DNA of 64,000 bases from Haemonchus contortus (taxonomy: Eukaryota; Nematoda; Chromadorea; Rhabditida; Trichostrongylidae). Positions 1-12,079 of the stretch are shown one piece after another (position 1 is the stretch's first letter; each line of letters opens with the position of its first letter). The notes beneath the pieces were generated by a model. That model worked only from the letters and a program-made list of their open reading frames with translations. It did not search any database and had not been told where the DNA came from. The stretch lies in NCBI GenBank assembly GCA_000469685.2, contig LS997563.1, positions 26,090,397-26,154,396 of the forward strand. Direction: 5' to 3'. The position numbers and the translations under genes are program-made.

Positions 1-19
1 AAATTGCTAATTGCTTCAT

Positions 20-101
20 GAGAGAACAGATGAGTGCAGACTGCTCTGAGAAGCTCTCAAAGAGAGCCTTTCAGAGCAGCCGGCACTCATCTGTTGCTCT
101 C
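20..101. repeat. 82-nt near-perfect hairpin
   Basis: Three consecutive stems pair across a short central loop: ACAGATGAGTGC (26-37) with GCACTCATCTGT (83-94), TGCTCTGA (42-49) with TCAGAGCA (71-78), and GCTCTC (53-58) with GAGAGC (62-67). A further GAGAG/CTCTC pair closes the base. The size and the small symmetric internal loops resemble a microRNA precursor, but a short palindromic MITE would look the same. No promoter or conservation evidence is available here. Confidence 0.7.
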
Positions 102-119
102 AGGGCGCTCTCATAGAAA

Positions 120-3100
120 TCTTACTTTTTATTGGAATAAGATGAAGGTGACATAGCCTGGAAAAGGAAAATATGTGGAAGGTGAAGTGAAATCGAGAAT
201 TGAAGTTAAGAAGTCACAAGTGGGCGGGATAGGGCAGAATTCACGTCTTCGTTTATGGCCTCATTGAATCTTCGAGTCGAATGAGCGGAACTGCTTCACC
301 TCATAGCTCATAGTCACTGGCACTCGAATACTATCACTCGGTCACGAGTAATGCCACTCCACCTTTCCCACGCTTTCCTCCATAGCATAGTCTCCTATCG
401 TATGAGTTTTCCCTTTTCAAGGAAGAGGTATTTCCCACGTGCCTGGTCAGTGGGGTCCTCTTTACCGACCTCCACTTAGATCGAAAGCTCTAATGGCTGG
501 CGCTTTACTGTGGCGACGGGAGGAACTTTGAATTCTCATGTGTTGTTTGATTTCGAAAAATTTGCTGACTCTTTCTGTGCTCCTTGCTCCTATTGAAATT
601 GTTCAAATTCTCTTCCGCCTACTGTACAAAAACTATTTGCTAGCTAAACAAATGTTTTCAGCTCTGCTCCGTTAGAAATGAATGAATTCAAGGAACGGAG
701 CGTCATTCTGCTGCAGCTAAAGCAGATGTTTCTCCAAACAGTATGTTCAACACTACTGAACGAAATTAGCTGATGAAACAAAGCAATGGGATATCTTGGC
801 AGTGCCCTATTCCTCTGATGCTGAACTACCTGGAGAAAATGGTGGCACTGGCCTACTACCTGAAAACAGTCAGCGAACGGGAACGGCTCCTTGTGTTTCC
901 AGTCTCTCTGTTTACATTAGGGGAAGAGGATCCTTCGAAATCAATATCGCGAGCGACTTTGTGATAGGTCTTCAAGAGAATTTTTAACTCGGAATAGTAG
1001 TAAAAACTCTCTTCGCTCCCCTCCTTTCCGTGGGCCTCTGAGAAGATACTGCTAGAAACGATCAGCAGTTAGAGGAGATCGCAAAAAAGTACGGAAAAAA
1101 CGTGAGCATGGATTTGAAAAGGCAAATGTTCGTCAGCATTTGGGGCTCTAGCAAATAAGTCTTTCTAGCCGAACGGTGCGTTCTGTTTCCAGTCGTAAAA
1201 ATGCTTATGTGGAAAATTTACTCATGATTGTAGATATAAATACAAAAGCCTAAAACCGAGATACGTTTTTTCCGAAGCTACCAGCTGCAAGGAACTTGTT
1301 GTCAACAGATCTATTCGCTGCCCAAATGAATTCACCCAACTTAACTGAATATCGAGAAGCTGTAACATGAGAAGAAAAGGGCTGAACGGTTCTTCACAAT
1401 CCGCAACTCGCCCAATATGATTTCTGACCAAACTATCATCTTTCTGAACCCAAATGAGCAAAAGTTTATGGACGCCGGTAATAGCTCACACTTGCGTCGG
1501 AAATGGTGTGAATGGAGGCATCGTATTCATTCACTCAGAGGATGGCGAGATGTGGTGCTTGGGAAAGGGATAAAGAAGTCGTACTAACAAATGATGTAAG
1601 AATTCTTCGAAATAAAGTTATTGATAGAACCTTTCGGTAACGGTTCGCACGTGACGTGCATGTTCACTCTTGATCGAACCCAACATTTCTCTTGAAAGCC
1701 TCAATTCCAGTGAGAAGGTCCTAAGCCTGCCCTGCTTGAGGGTACATGTACGATGACTATACAGTTACCCTTTTCAGAAGAACGCCATCAAGCGACAGAT
1801 CAATAGCTTGGTGATTGAGCGATATCAGAGATGGACTTACCCTCATTGAAGACTATTTCATATCGCTGTATATCTGAAGACTGTCCTAGTAAGTTACTGG
1901 AGGTGACCTATTAAGAAATAAAGAGACTAAACGAAAGCGTGAATGATTCTTCAGCGGCGGAATGCAGCCAAGAAGGGATATGTCGTGTCAGAATTTGCTT
2001 TGCCTGTAAGCCAATAAAAAGTCTTTATGGGGCGCCGTCGGGTCAAGGAATGCCTACGAACGACCTAGTTAGCCTCGAAAACTGGATGTCATCTCCAGTG
2101 GAACGGCAACATCCGAGTGGATGTGCTAACATCAGAAAAACCGGTGGCATCTGGGGAAGTGGTTTTGTCAAGCAAGAATCCACTGAAGAACGCATACGTA
2201 TGCATTCCTCCTGCTTGTTCACTAAGGTGAATGGCATGATGGAGGCATATTCAGGGTTTTTTTCACAACCGATGATTCATATCTGCGCAAGCTCCAATAC
2301 GGGTGTAGCTACCAAGATGAAGGTGTTGTTCAGACTAGTGGAAACCTTTTTGTCTAGACCCGTCGAATGACTGACAGGCAGTAGCCAAACGTAATCAATT
2401 GTATTCTGTAATCTTCTTCTTCAGCGGTTGTCCCACTCAGATGGGGGGTCGGCTCTCCTGGTGGGTTGATGCCACTTTCTCGTGTCAGGGCTCGTAATGC
2501 TTGTAATTAGTTGACCTGCTTATGAAGACGTTTTTTATAGTCTATCGTAAGAAATCTGCTTCGGTGCTAAGCACTGCATCGCAGAGTCGTTCGGTGCCCA
2601 TTATAATTAATTGTAGTGCACCTGCTTCTCTTGTTGCAAGCTATCTTGTCGTCACACCAAGGGACAGGGAGGGAACTGGGCGAGGACTGAACCTAATATG
2701 ATTTTTTCAAAAGCAGTGATGTACAAGTGCAAGGCTAGTGGAGAAAAATTGATTCTGAGAGTGTCTCTGAATGTAATATGAGTTAGGGAGCGAAAACTCC
2801 CTGTCCTCCTTATTTCCCTGGTATTCTAGAATTGAGGCTATGAACGGTTCTCTAGCCCTGGGCAACATTTGATTTTTTCTTCATTTCTGAAGGACCAAGC
2901 TCACCCGTCTTCATTTTAAGCTCACCCGAAGGCATCACGAAATGTACTGATAAGGGCAGTAGATACGAAAGTCCGATACAGGATGAGAATCGAGTGGTGG
3001 CGGTCTGTAGTTCACCGAAGCTCACTGATAAACAGGAGTTTGAGACATTCAGAAAAGCGCGAAACAAGTTCTCCAGTGTTGCAGTTAATTCTTGGTAACG

Positions 3101-4520
3101 AACGGGTTTCTGGGGTCCAAAGACGCAGAAACAGAAGAAACCGACCAACTATCTGTGGCCGATTCAGTGGCTTCAGTCACATATGGCTATTCAATATCGC
3201 ACGCCTCCCTTGTCAGAAGAAACTTCGAGCAGGTGAATTCTAGGAGTTTTATCCAGTGTGCAGAGATCAATGGTGAGCTGCTAGACTGCGCCAGCAATTC
3301 AAGAAGGCAGGGGCAGACAAAAATCTTTTGAGTTGCCTGAGTTTCCACAGTGATCTGAATATCAGAGGAATGTATTTTATAGATCTCGAGAACGAATCAC
3401 TGGAATCTTCACATTTCCTCGTTCTTCGTTATATAACAAAGAGAGAATGTGAAAGAGCGCAATCTCACACCAAGTTTTCGGTGAATTGGTTTGTTTTTTG
3501 ATTTGTTGCTTGCGTCTCGAGTGCAATCTCATTGCTAGACCAGATCGTTTGCGGTGACTGCACTCCATTCATCATCAGATGACTCAGTTATGACTAATCG
3601 TGAACGGCGTCTAGACTTACTGTCATAACGATTCCCGGGTTTTCTCGCATAAATCCGACAGAACATATGGACCAGAGGGTGCGCTGATTTCGGTGAGAAA
3701 GCAGGTTATTAGAAGAGAAAGTATTTGTGAAGAATCTCAGGAGAAACGAAGAGGCTTGATGAGAGTTCTGGTTTGTTGACACTCTCATTTCTTCAAGAAG
3801 GTGCCCCGGGAAGAAAAAAGACTTCGGAGGCTGGCGACCTTCTAACAACGATTCGGGTCTGGAATCGTCGGATCAAAACGAAGAAAGGAACAGATTTCTC
3901 GAGAAGCGGAGATGTTAAGAATCGCACAATGCGAGGCAGTCTGCTCAAGAGTTGTTCAAAGCTGTGGAGTGCCTAGGTCCGATTTCAGATCGAGTCAACC
4001 TCTCAGTTGTTAAATTGTCAATTCTAGTGGGTATAAGTATCAGAGTTCTTTCTTAGGACAGTTCTCTGAAGGTAAAAATAGATAACGAAAAGTGGTCCGC
4101 CAAGAAACGCGGTCCACTCCACATTCACACAATTCTTTTACCCAGAACCTTCACATGTGTTTGGACAATGAGTGAACTTCGGTGTTGTGAGGGTAGTATA
4201 CGTATGAAGACATGGAGGAGAGCCCGAGGTGAGACTTGCGCTCCCACAACCAGGACCTTCATGAGAAACCATTTCTGCGGTTCTTCACCAAACTTTGAGA
4301 GAGTGACGATTGTTAAAGGTCTAGCAAAAGTTGAACACCAAAACTTCTTCGGTTCCATATTTAGCAGAAGCCTCGACTTCATTCTGATCACAGCGTAAAG
4401 GATTATGCCCTTCGCTAAATGATCGTACGATTTGTGAATGAATCATAGAAAGACTAGATCGAAAGGGGCTATGCACGCAGTTTTTATTGGGAGTGTTCAT
4501 CATTCCTTCCTCTTGGATAA
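120..4520. other. Intergenic, no supported gene
   Basis: No open frame in this stretch resembles a known family or shows a convincing exon structure. The longest, 1939-2370 on the plus strand, has no recognisable motif. Minor hairpins and AT-rich tracts are present. Exons of unrecognised genes could still be hidden here. Confidence 0.4.
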
Positions 4521-4523
4521 GCT

Positions 4524-5045
4524 TAAACGCACAGTTCACGATAAAATGATTTCTGAGATATCCCTCTAGGATAAATCTGTGGCCCACTCATAAACCCCAT
4601 GTGGTGTTGTCAGGTCGGAAAACTGCCTAGCTAGGGCGTCATAACGGCTCAAAAATTGTACCGGTTGTAGGGTACAGGCTACATTAAAGAAGAACGATTC
4701 TTGACGACATTCTAGAGTCTGCACCATTCGCGAGCGGTCCCTTTTGGGGTGTTCAAACGACTTTCCATGGCGAGAGTGGAAAGCAGTTTTCGAAAATTTT
4801 GGCTTGATATAGTCAGCTCAATGCGCAATCGCAACAACTGAAATGTGGTCCAAAAATCCCTAATGTGTCATTTCCTCACGGTAATCTCATACAGCCTCTA
4901 TTTTCTCTACTTTTGAGAAGCCTTATTTTCCGCAGAATTGAAGATTTTCCTTGTTTTTTTTCAGTAATAATGACGATTCACAGCCAATACTTACGCTTTC
5001 TGACATAAAAAAGGTACACCAGAATTATCGTGGACTGTGCATTCA
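4524..5045. mobile_element. MITE-like element bounded by a shared 20-mer
   Basis: The left end reads CGCACAGTTCACGATAA (4529-4545). The right end is its diverged inverse, TTATCGTGGACTGTGCATTC (about 5027-5043). The same end motif recurs on both strands at 5092, 5741, 5783, 10557, 11065, 28801 and 42125, so this is a dispersed family. No coding capacity is seen. Its autonomous partner is not identified. Confidence 0.5.
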
Positions 5046-5091
5046 AGCAAGAGTCCCGTTCCTCCTCCATTACCATTCCCTCTGTAATCTT

Positions 5092-5760
5092 AAAGGCACA
5101 GGTGACGATAATTTTGGGTAATCCAGATTATGATGAAAAATGGAAGACAAGATTGAAACTAGCGCGACTAAGGTGAAGAAACTGCGTGCATCGGTGTTTT
5201 CAAAGTGAAAAAAAGGCTTCGAAAAAACGTTAAAAAGGGGGCTGGACGAGAATGAAACCAGAAAAATGAAGAAGGATGGGGCGTCCGGACGACAAAACAG
5301 TGTGTTTCGCTGCGCGCGTGTGGGTCCTGGTGCGAAGTACAGACAATGGTAAGCAAAAATTCATTCACTTATAAGCGTAAATAAAAAAAACCCTAGCAAC
5401 AGCAAAAGTAGCTCACATTTTTCAGCCTCTAGGAGTAGGAAATTAAATAAGGGATCGCGGCAGCAAAAAGAAAAACAGAGGAAAAAGAATGGGAGAAAAA
5501 CATCGCACCATCACTCGGCGATTAGCTGATTGTGCGTGGGTCCTAGAACGAATAATAGCAATCTGTATTGTCTCGACACTCGTCTAACGTGACACCGATC
5601 GAGGGGGCGGGAACGCGAACTACAGCAACAGCGGGGCTGCCACTATGCCCTGGACGTCAAGATTGGGGGAGTGAGAGGGTCCCTTCTACAACCCATGGCG
5701 GCCGCTGAGTATTAATAAGGTAAGAACTCAATAACTTTTTTATCGTGAACGGTGCCTTTA
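5092..5760. mobile_element. MITE-like element of the same 20-mer family
   Basis: It begins with AAAGGCACAGGTGACGATAA (5092-5111) and ends with the inverse TTATCGTGAACGGTGCCTTT (5740-5759). Part of its interior, A-rich with GGCTGGACGAG near 5240, is shared with the element at 10557-11083. The stretch 5476-5700 also occurs inverted at 11847-12071. It is non-coding. Confidence 0.5.
5476..5700 (+). repeat. Inverted repeat partner of 11847-12071
   Basis: The segment with GAATGGGAGAAAAACATCG and CGGCGATTAGCTGATTGTG reappears as its reverse complement at 11847-12071, with many substitutions. The two copies are about 6.1 kb apart in opposite orientation. They are either two copies of one dispersed repeat or the ends of one large unit. 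The sequence does not decide which. Confidence 0.6.
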
Positions 5761-6739
5761 AGCCGTAAAGAATTCTCGAAGACGGGAACTGTGCCTTTCA
5801 GCAACAACAGACTGGTACACGAGGTCAATTCAGTCCAATGGACCTTATTTGATTCATGAATATGGAGTAATTTGTACATCTCGATCAGAGCTTTCAACGA
5901 ATTTCTGTGTATTTGGCAGGTATCGTTCTGGCGCTTACTTGATGTATGCAGTCTGATCCAACAGTCGTCACAGGGTCGCATGATCCGTTTACCCCTACTT
6001 TCTATTCCTGGCTGCTGCTTATCCCAGCACACTGATAGACTTGGGTTTTTCTTTGGTTATGCTCAGAGCACGGCCCTTTCTTTATATGGATCCTGACCGC
6101 GTGCTTGTACAACCTTCGCAGAGATTGAGACACTGAAGAGGTGGGGCAGGCAAGATTCTACACAAAAGGGACGGATTTTACCGTAGATGTTCAGTATTTC
6201 GCTGATCATTTGTTTAAGTTTCTTTGTTGCATTCCGACCCTCTAATTTGCTTCTGCATCTCTCTGAAATGAGGTCGTCAATTGCTTCTTGACCTTATTGA
6301 CCTAGATACGCCGCTGTAGCATCCGAAGGTGTACGGTTTGCAGTGCATACGAGAAGCATCATAAACTCATCTATTACTCATAAGTATCGCTTACTGTGGG
6401 TTAAGCCGAGCCGGCGCACTTTGATTACTCTACACCGTTCGCCTTTTGTTTTGCAGAGAGCAAACATAAAACAACGTCAAAGAGTAAATGCTACGCTTAC
6501 ATTACTCATCTCGCAATTGCACTAGACTTTATTTCAATCATTCTTGCAAAGTTAGAGGGCAGGGCAATGTTGTTTAGAAAGGGTCTGCAAGAGGAGGATG
6601 CGTAGGATCGGCAAATGGCGTGAGAGATAGATTCAGATGGCTGATAGACACCACTCTCTGATTTCCAAAAAAGCGCCGTTGATGTACGGGACCAATGGAT
6701 TTGCGAATACCACAATGAAAACTGATGAGATCTCTTTTA

Positions 6740-6780
6740 TATCATATTACATTCAGAACTCTTCAGATGTAATATGATAT
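6740..6780. repeat. 14-bp-stem palindrome
   Basis: ATATCATATTACAT (6740-6753) is matched by ATGTAATATGATAT (6767-6780) across a 13-nt spacer. It is a perfect AT-rich stem. No neighbouring gene gives it a function. Confidence 0.7.
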
Positions 6781-6789
6781 GGGGATACG

Positions 6790-7265
6790 AGAGCTTTTCT
6801 TGACGTCCTAATTCCACTTCTGTCCTCCGTTCGTAGCACTGCCGCCTACTGTATCTAGTTATCCTATGCAAATTGTAATTTCCACATTCGTAAACAACAA
6901 CATAGACTCTATCTATCTACTCGGGTCTCCATCAAAGTTCCGTGGCTAGTTCACTCTCCCCTCCCTGATAATTATGCCACCATTAACTGTGTTCTCATGG
7001 TGAATGAATTGAATATGGACAGTTTGGACCAAGTCACAGATCCTTTATGCAACGAATACGCTCATTCAGATTTAGCGCTCTATCCCAACCCCTCCCCTCC
7101 TTCCCATTGTACGCTTTCTCAAACCCTGGGCAAACTCACGACCAGATAGGAGCTTTACTATAAACGTCACGTGTTGCCAGCAAATGAGGAAGACGGAAGG
7201 GGAGGTGTACCATTGGTGAAGCGAGCTCTACTCTTCGGTGCCTATCAAGGTCAAAGGGGAAGCTC
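6790..7265. other. Intergenic, nothing supported
   Basis: This is mixed low-complexity sequence. I see no exon, RNA gene or repeat structure in it. Confidence 0.4.
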
Positions 7266-7269
7266 AGCG

Positions 7270-8060
7270 TCTGTGCGAATGCTATGCAGGGGCGGTAGTA
7301 CATAACAGTTTTTGGGATTGCTCCATCTTCTCTGAAACTGAGCTAACTATTCGGTGTTCGTGTAGGTGAGAATTTTGATTGGTTCGATCGTAATAAATGT
7401 TCCACCTTTGAAAAACCTGTCTGGCACAGAAGTTCTGTAAATCATAGTCGCTGGGATTATTCACTACATCGATGACGTTGTTGCTCCATTCAAATGCAGA
7501 GCCAGAATCCGTTTCGTTCAATCTTCTCGAAAAAAGGTCTATCCACAGAAGCATCGGGGGCACAAGGCATACTGTTTGTTTCACTCAGAGCTTTTGTGAA
7601 GAGGTCTGACTCTCGGGTTGGCTGCGGTCCTGTTCGTTTCACCCCTCGGAAGATCCAGTTAGCAATCAACCTGGTCCAACGATCACCACAAAACTGTGTA
7701 ACGTATCCGGGCCACCTGGTTTTCGAATCCTTGATATGAGCTGGAGCACCCGTGATACTATTTGACGACTCAGCTGAACACTTCCAATTCTCCATGCGGG
7801 TATCGAGAGATTTCAGACATTGTCTACCCTTAGCACGTAGAATGACGCTGACTTCATGCTCATCCGCACGCCCGGAGTCCAAGCTACTGCCTCTGAGGGG
7901 TAAGTAAAGGGAGTAAAGGACGTAGGGTAGAAAAGATAAACGCAGAGTCGACTAATCTCTGGTTTATTCACTATATCAGCAAATCTGGGATGCTTCTCAG
8001 ACACGCGTTTACTTTTGCTCAATTTGGGCGAGTTATTGCATTCGAGAACGTTCACTACCT
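7270..8060 (-). pseudogene. RTE-type retrotransposon, 3' end remnant
   Basis: This minus-strand frame is the C-terminal tail of an RTE-clade endonuclease/reverse transcriptase polyprotein. Diagnostic pieces are KTRWPGYVTQF, DRWTRLIANWIFRGVKRT and PTRESDLFTKA (about 7570-7740), which correspond to the conserved RTE tail KxRWAGHVxRF, then DRWTRAVxDWxPRDxKRT, then PPTRWxDFFTK. Upstream, near 7880-7960, a second block (RLCVYLFYPTSFTPFTYPSE) matches the segment just before it. The endonuclease and RT core are absent. Such 5' truncation is usual for non-LTR insertions. It lies in no gene and is inactive. Confidence 0.8.
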
Positions 8061-8099
8061 CGGTGCAGAGAACGAGTCAAGTATAGTGTATCAGAGCTT

Positions 8100-10540
8100 C
8101 TCACAAACATCGCCATCGTTAGTTTACGTTGGGAGCCAATTTTTTCCACGAAAGTTGTTAAATTCGGTCAGCCTCAATCCCGCGTGGTCGGTATTCTGTA
8201 TTATGAGTACTGGCCTCGATCTCGACCTGGCTACAACCCATGACCTGGAAGTCTGCAGCACTTCGCAGAGAGAAAAACTCAGAAAATAACCTAACGCAGT
8301 GAGGGGAATCGAAAAAAAATAGACCACGTACTCTTAAAAAATCATTCTTCAAAACTATAATGGACGTAAAAGTTCCGCTTGGCGAAGAGCTGGCTAATCA
8401 GAATGGGCCTCTTCTAGCAAACATAGCTATAGAGTTTTTCAAATATCAAGGACGAGAACGGAGCTGAAATCCTGTGGTGGAAGCTGCACCGAGCTGAAAG
8501 AGGACACCTCACGTAGAAGATGCTATAGCCGATAGAGCTCAGGTAAGGTTTTGCGTTTCACTTGCGCGGGTTGCGTCCTATACCCTGTCTATCCTTACTC
8601 TTATGCTATGGTTGTTGTGTGAGACGGGCGCTAGGAACGATTTTGGGTAATCGACTTGCCGCACGCGGCTGTCGCGGGCCACTCATTCGCCATTATTACA
8701 GCTCTAGCGTTCTTCATACAGCTCAGTCGATATGCGATCATTATTTTATGCATAATTCTACTATTAGTACTTTTGTTCTTCTATTTCTTACCAACTGCTG
8801 CATCCTGCTACATTCCTTCGCGCGCGACGCCCCTCTCACCGCGACGCGACCATTTCGTTCCTAACGCTCCACAGCCGGTTGTTGTGACTAGAGTTTTCCA
8901 TAGGCCGAACTTATCAGTCTAAGTTTCAAGCACTGCGGTGTAGTACCAGGCATATTTTTTACGACCTAATTGGACAGCTATTTGCGTGGGTTTAGCGAGC
9001 ATCAATTTATCCCGAGTCGTGATCCGTCAAATTTTTAAATGATAAATGTTGTGGCAATTATGGGGCTGCGTTATGGAGCAATGTTGATTCTTCGATATCG
9101 GTCAGAACTATCCGGTTTTGCGTACCTATCTCATGACTGTTCATTCTCTATTGGACTAGATGAATATAGCCGATGGGATGAGACTTCCCAAAGTTGGGCT
9201 TATCGATGGTGTGGAAGGGAGGGGGGGGGGGGCAGGAAGTAGCGACGATTCAGTAGGGATGGGGAGATTGCTCCACTTTCTGGGTAGGAAACGATCGGCA
9301 TCCTCGTGATTTTTTACTTTATCGGGCTCACTTGCGCGTTTGCGTGTTGAGCAACTCAAACAATGACAGCTTTCCCAAAATTTGGGTGGCCTGTCTGGGT
9401 TGCCCGACGCAGAAACCTGGATGGAGGCGTGACGGCGTACAAATAGCAATAGCAGTGCGGCTGCCAAGGGTCGTGCCAAAAGTATTAGCGGGCGCCAGGT
9501 CATCAGATCCAATGATGCGAAGGAATGCTGGGAAGCCATCAATAAATGCCTAACAGTGGAGCGGATGCGCAACTTTGATTCTATTTGTAAATGCCACTAG
9601 AAGGGCTCCTGCATCGCCTCTCTATCGCCTGCCTGGCAAACTCATCCGAATGTCTGGCTGCAAAACTCTTCTGGTCAGACGTATCCGAGGTAATATACTT
9701 ACCAATATCACTTGGAAATACCAACATAATTGCGTTTTCCAGAACAGTATTCAAAATGTAGTAAACACAAAGGTCAAACTGTTCACCCATGTGCAGGGGA
9801 TTATTTGAAGTTAGCTAGGGGTACAGCACATAGAGAATTCGAAGCTGCCTGTGGCAAAAAGAGCGTGAGTACGTAAGATACACATACATAAACCAGTGGA
9901 CTTTTGCACAGGGGACAGTTGGAAGAATGAGTCGCAGCTGGAGGCGCTGGTGTTATATCAGATTTGTTAAGAGAGTCTGAAGAATTTGAAGTGACGCATA
10001 TGTGAGTGTGCTCGTGCTCGTGTGATGACAAGCTCAATCACAATAACTGTTTGATGATAATTTCTTTCATCGTCCCAATAATTGAAGATGACTTCTGAAT
10101 GGTTTCCGTTGTCAAAGAACGGTAAAAAAAAATGTCGGTAAACGTGCGGAAGGTCATGCGCTGTTCACGGTTCTGCCTACGCCGCGAGCGCGTAGGGAGA
10201 AGCTGCATCCACAGTCAAGGAATGTTTTGCTCGTTACTATAATTTTTGTGTTCTTTCAGTAATGCTTCTGCTTTCGCGTTTGACAAGCTTATAGCAGTTT
10301 CGAAATGATTTATGTTCTGAAGCTGTCTTGTTATTGTGGAATGGGCACTTGCAATGAATTTTCCTACTAAAAAATCGATATTAGCCCAGATTTATGCAGC
10401 AGAGTGTGGTCAGTAACTAGGCATTCGGATGAGATCACCCACTTAAGAAAAATAAAGCTTTCCGTTCAATCCGAAGCTTCATTTCCTTCAGAGCTCCCAT
10501 GAAACGTCGAACGAATACTGCCAACTCTAAATACCCAATA
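8100..10540. other. Intergenic, no supported gene
   Basis: Only short, unrecognisable frames occur here. A run of 12 G lies at 9221-9232. A GC-richer stretch at 8555-8880 has no exon signals that I can defend. Confidence 0.4.
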
Positions 10541-10556
10541 TACCATAAATACGATT

Positions 10557-11083
10557 AAAGGCACGTTTACGATAAATTTAGGGTAACCTTTTTTTGCGGG
10601 AATCGATAGAACTACTCTAGAATAAAGCGATAACAACGAAAAAAGCGCAAAAAACGGTGAAGAAAAAATGAAAAAGAAAGGGTCAAAAAAGAGCTGGAAA
10701 GGGGGGTTGGACGAGTTTCACACTGGAAGAACGGCGGTTAAGGGGGTGTTCGGGCGAGAGCACGAAGGCGACGCAATGTCTGGAATAGCAGACAACACAT
10801 CCAATATGTCTGACAATCTGACTGGCAGGCTCTGGCAATTTACCAACCAGCTTATCGATTTTTCACCAACTTCGCTTCTATGCGAAAGTGGTGAACGCCA
10901 ATTACATTTCGTAGTCAGCCTAGCGAGGGGCGGAGGGCGACCGTGGCTCACTCTCTGGTCCCTTATTGTGCCTTATCCAGTCCGTTTTCCGACCTCATTC
11001 CTGCACAAATGATATCAGAGGGGGCGTCGAATTCAAACCATGTGCAAATCTCCGAAACCATTTTTTCGTGAACAGTGCCTTCA
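10557..11083. mobile_element. MITE-like element, third member of the 20-mer family
   Basis: The left end AAAGGCACGTTTACGATAA (10557-10575) and the right end TTCGTGAACAGTGCCTTCAA (11065-11084) are inverse copies of one motif. The interior shares A-rich blocks and GTTGGACGAG with 5092-5760. No protein is encoded. Confidence 0.5.
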
Positions 11084-11846
11084 AGTACGGCATATAGAGG
11101 CTCAGTGCATGGTCGAAAGATGCCTCCACTTCCTCTTCATTTGAATGACAGCATAACTATCTACATTCTGTTAGAAAGAATCCCGAGGATCGCCACATCT
11201 TCATCCACATCCCAACGTTCTGGATCCACCTGGAATTTGTCAGAGAGCTCCCGTGTCGTTGGCATACCGTTCATTTGGTGTGTGGCAAACCTCTAACGTC
11301 GTTTTTTTTCCTACAGGATGCCTCATTACGTTGGTGAAAAACAAGGGCAAAGCGTTAATGAAAAATCGAAATTTCTACTTGCAAAAGGCAATAAAGCACC
11401 TCTCGAAATACGCTTCGATAATTCCACAGCCAAACACTTATTAGGCACCAACACGATCTACTGTGTCCTCCTAGTACATTTTATTATTATTGACTACTGG
11501 CTTTGCCTTAGCTGTGGACTTCCTTTTGGTAGACCATAGGCTTCTCCGTGAGTTCTCTTTAGATCTATTTATATGCCCATATAGTTTCAATTCAGGTTAC
11601 AACTCAATTCCACTCATTGGCACATGAGGTGACGCCTAATTATCTGGCTGCTATCCTCGCTGTCACAATAGACAAAGCTGAACCAATATCGAATGTTTGA
11701 ATTAGAAACTTTATTTCAAAATGAGATAAAAGAATAACAAAACTAGAAAATAAACTCGGGGTGCAGTCACTCTCCCAATTTGTCCGCAGGCTGATTAAAA
11801 GCACAGATCAAGATAAAAATGGTTAGTGAGTTACCCTTAGGAATAC

Positions 11847-12071
11847 CGTGCCCCAGGGGTGATAGGAAGGACCCTCCCGCGCCCAAAAACTCGACGGTTA
11901 GGGCATAGTGGGAGCTCCGTTACCGCATCGCCTGGACTTCCCGCCCTTGGACCGATGTCACGTCGGGCGAGTGTCGAGGCGATACAGATTGCAAGTAATT
12001 GCGTCAAGACCCACACACAATCAGCTGATCGCCGAGTGATGGAGCGGTGTTTTTCTCCCATTCTTTTATTC
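11847..12071 (-). repeat. Inverted repeat partner of 5476-5700
   Basis: This is the reverse complement of the block at 5476-5700. Recognisable shared pieces include CACAATCAGCTGATCGCCGA and the TTTTTCTCCCATTCTTTT end. The divergence suggests an old duplication or two old insertions. Confidence 0.6.
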
Positions 12072-12079
12072 TCTGTTAT

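Noticed and set aside
1939..2370. 143-codon open frame
   Set aside because: No recognisable motif, no splice context and a biased composition. In sequence of this size such a frame is expected by chance.
9221..9232. Run of 12 G as a G-quadruplex element
   Set aside because: A single homopolymer without gene context. Function cannot be argued.
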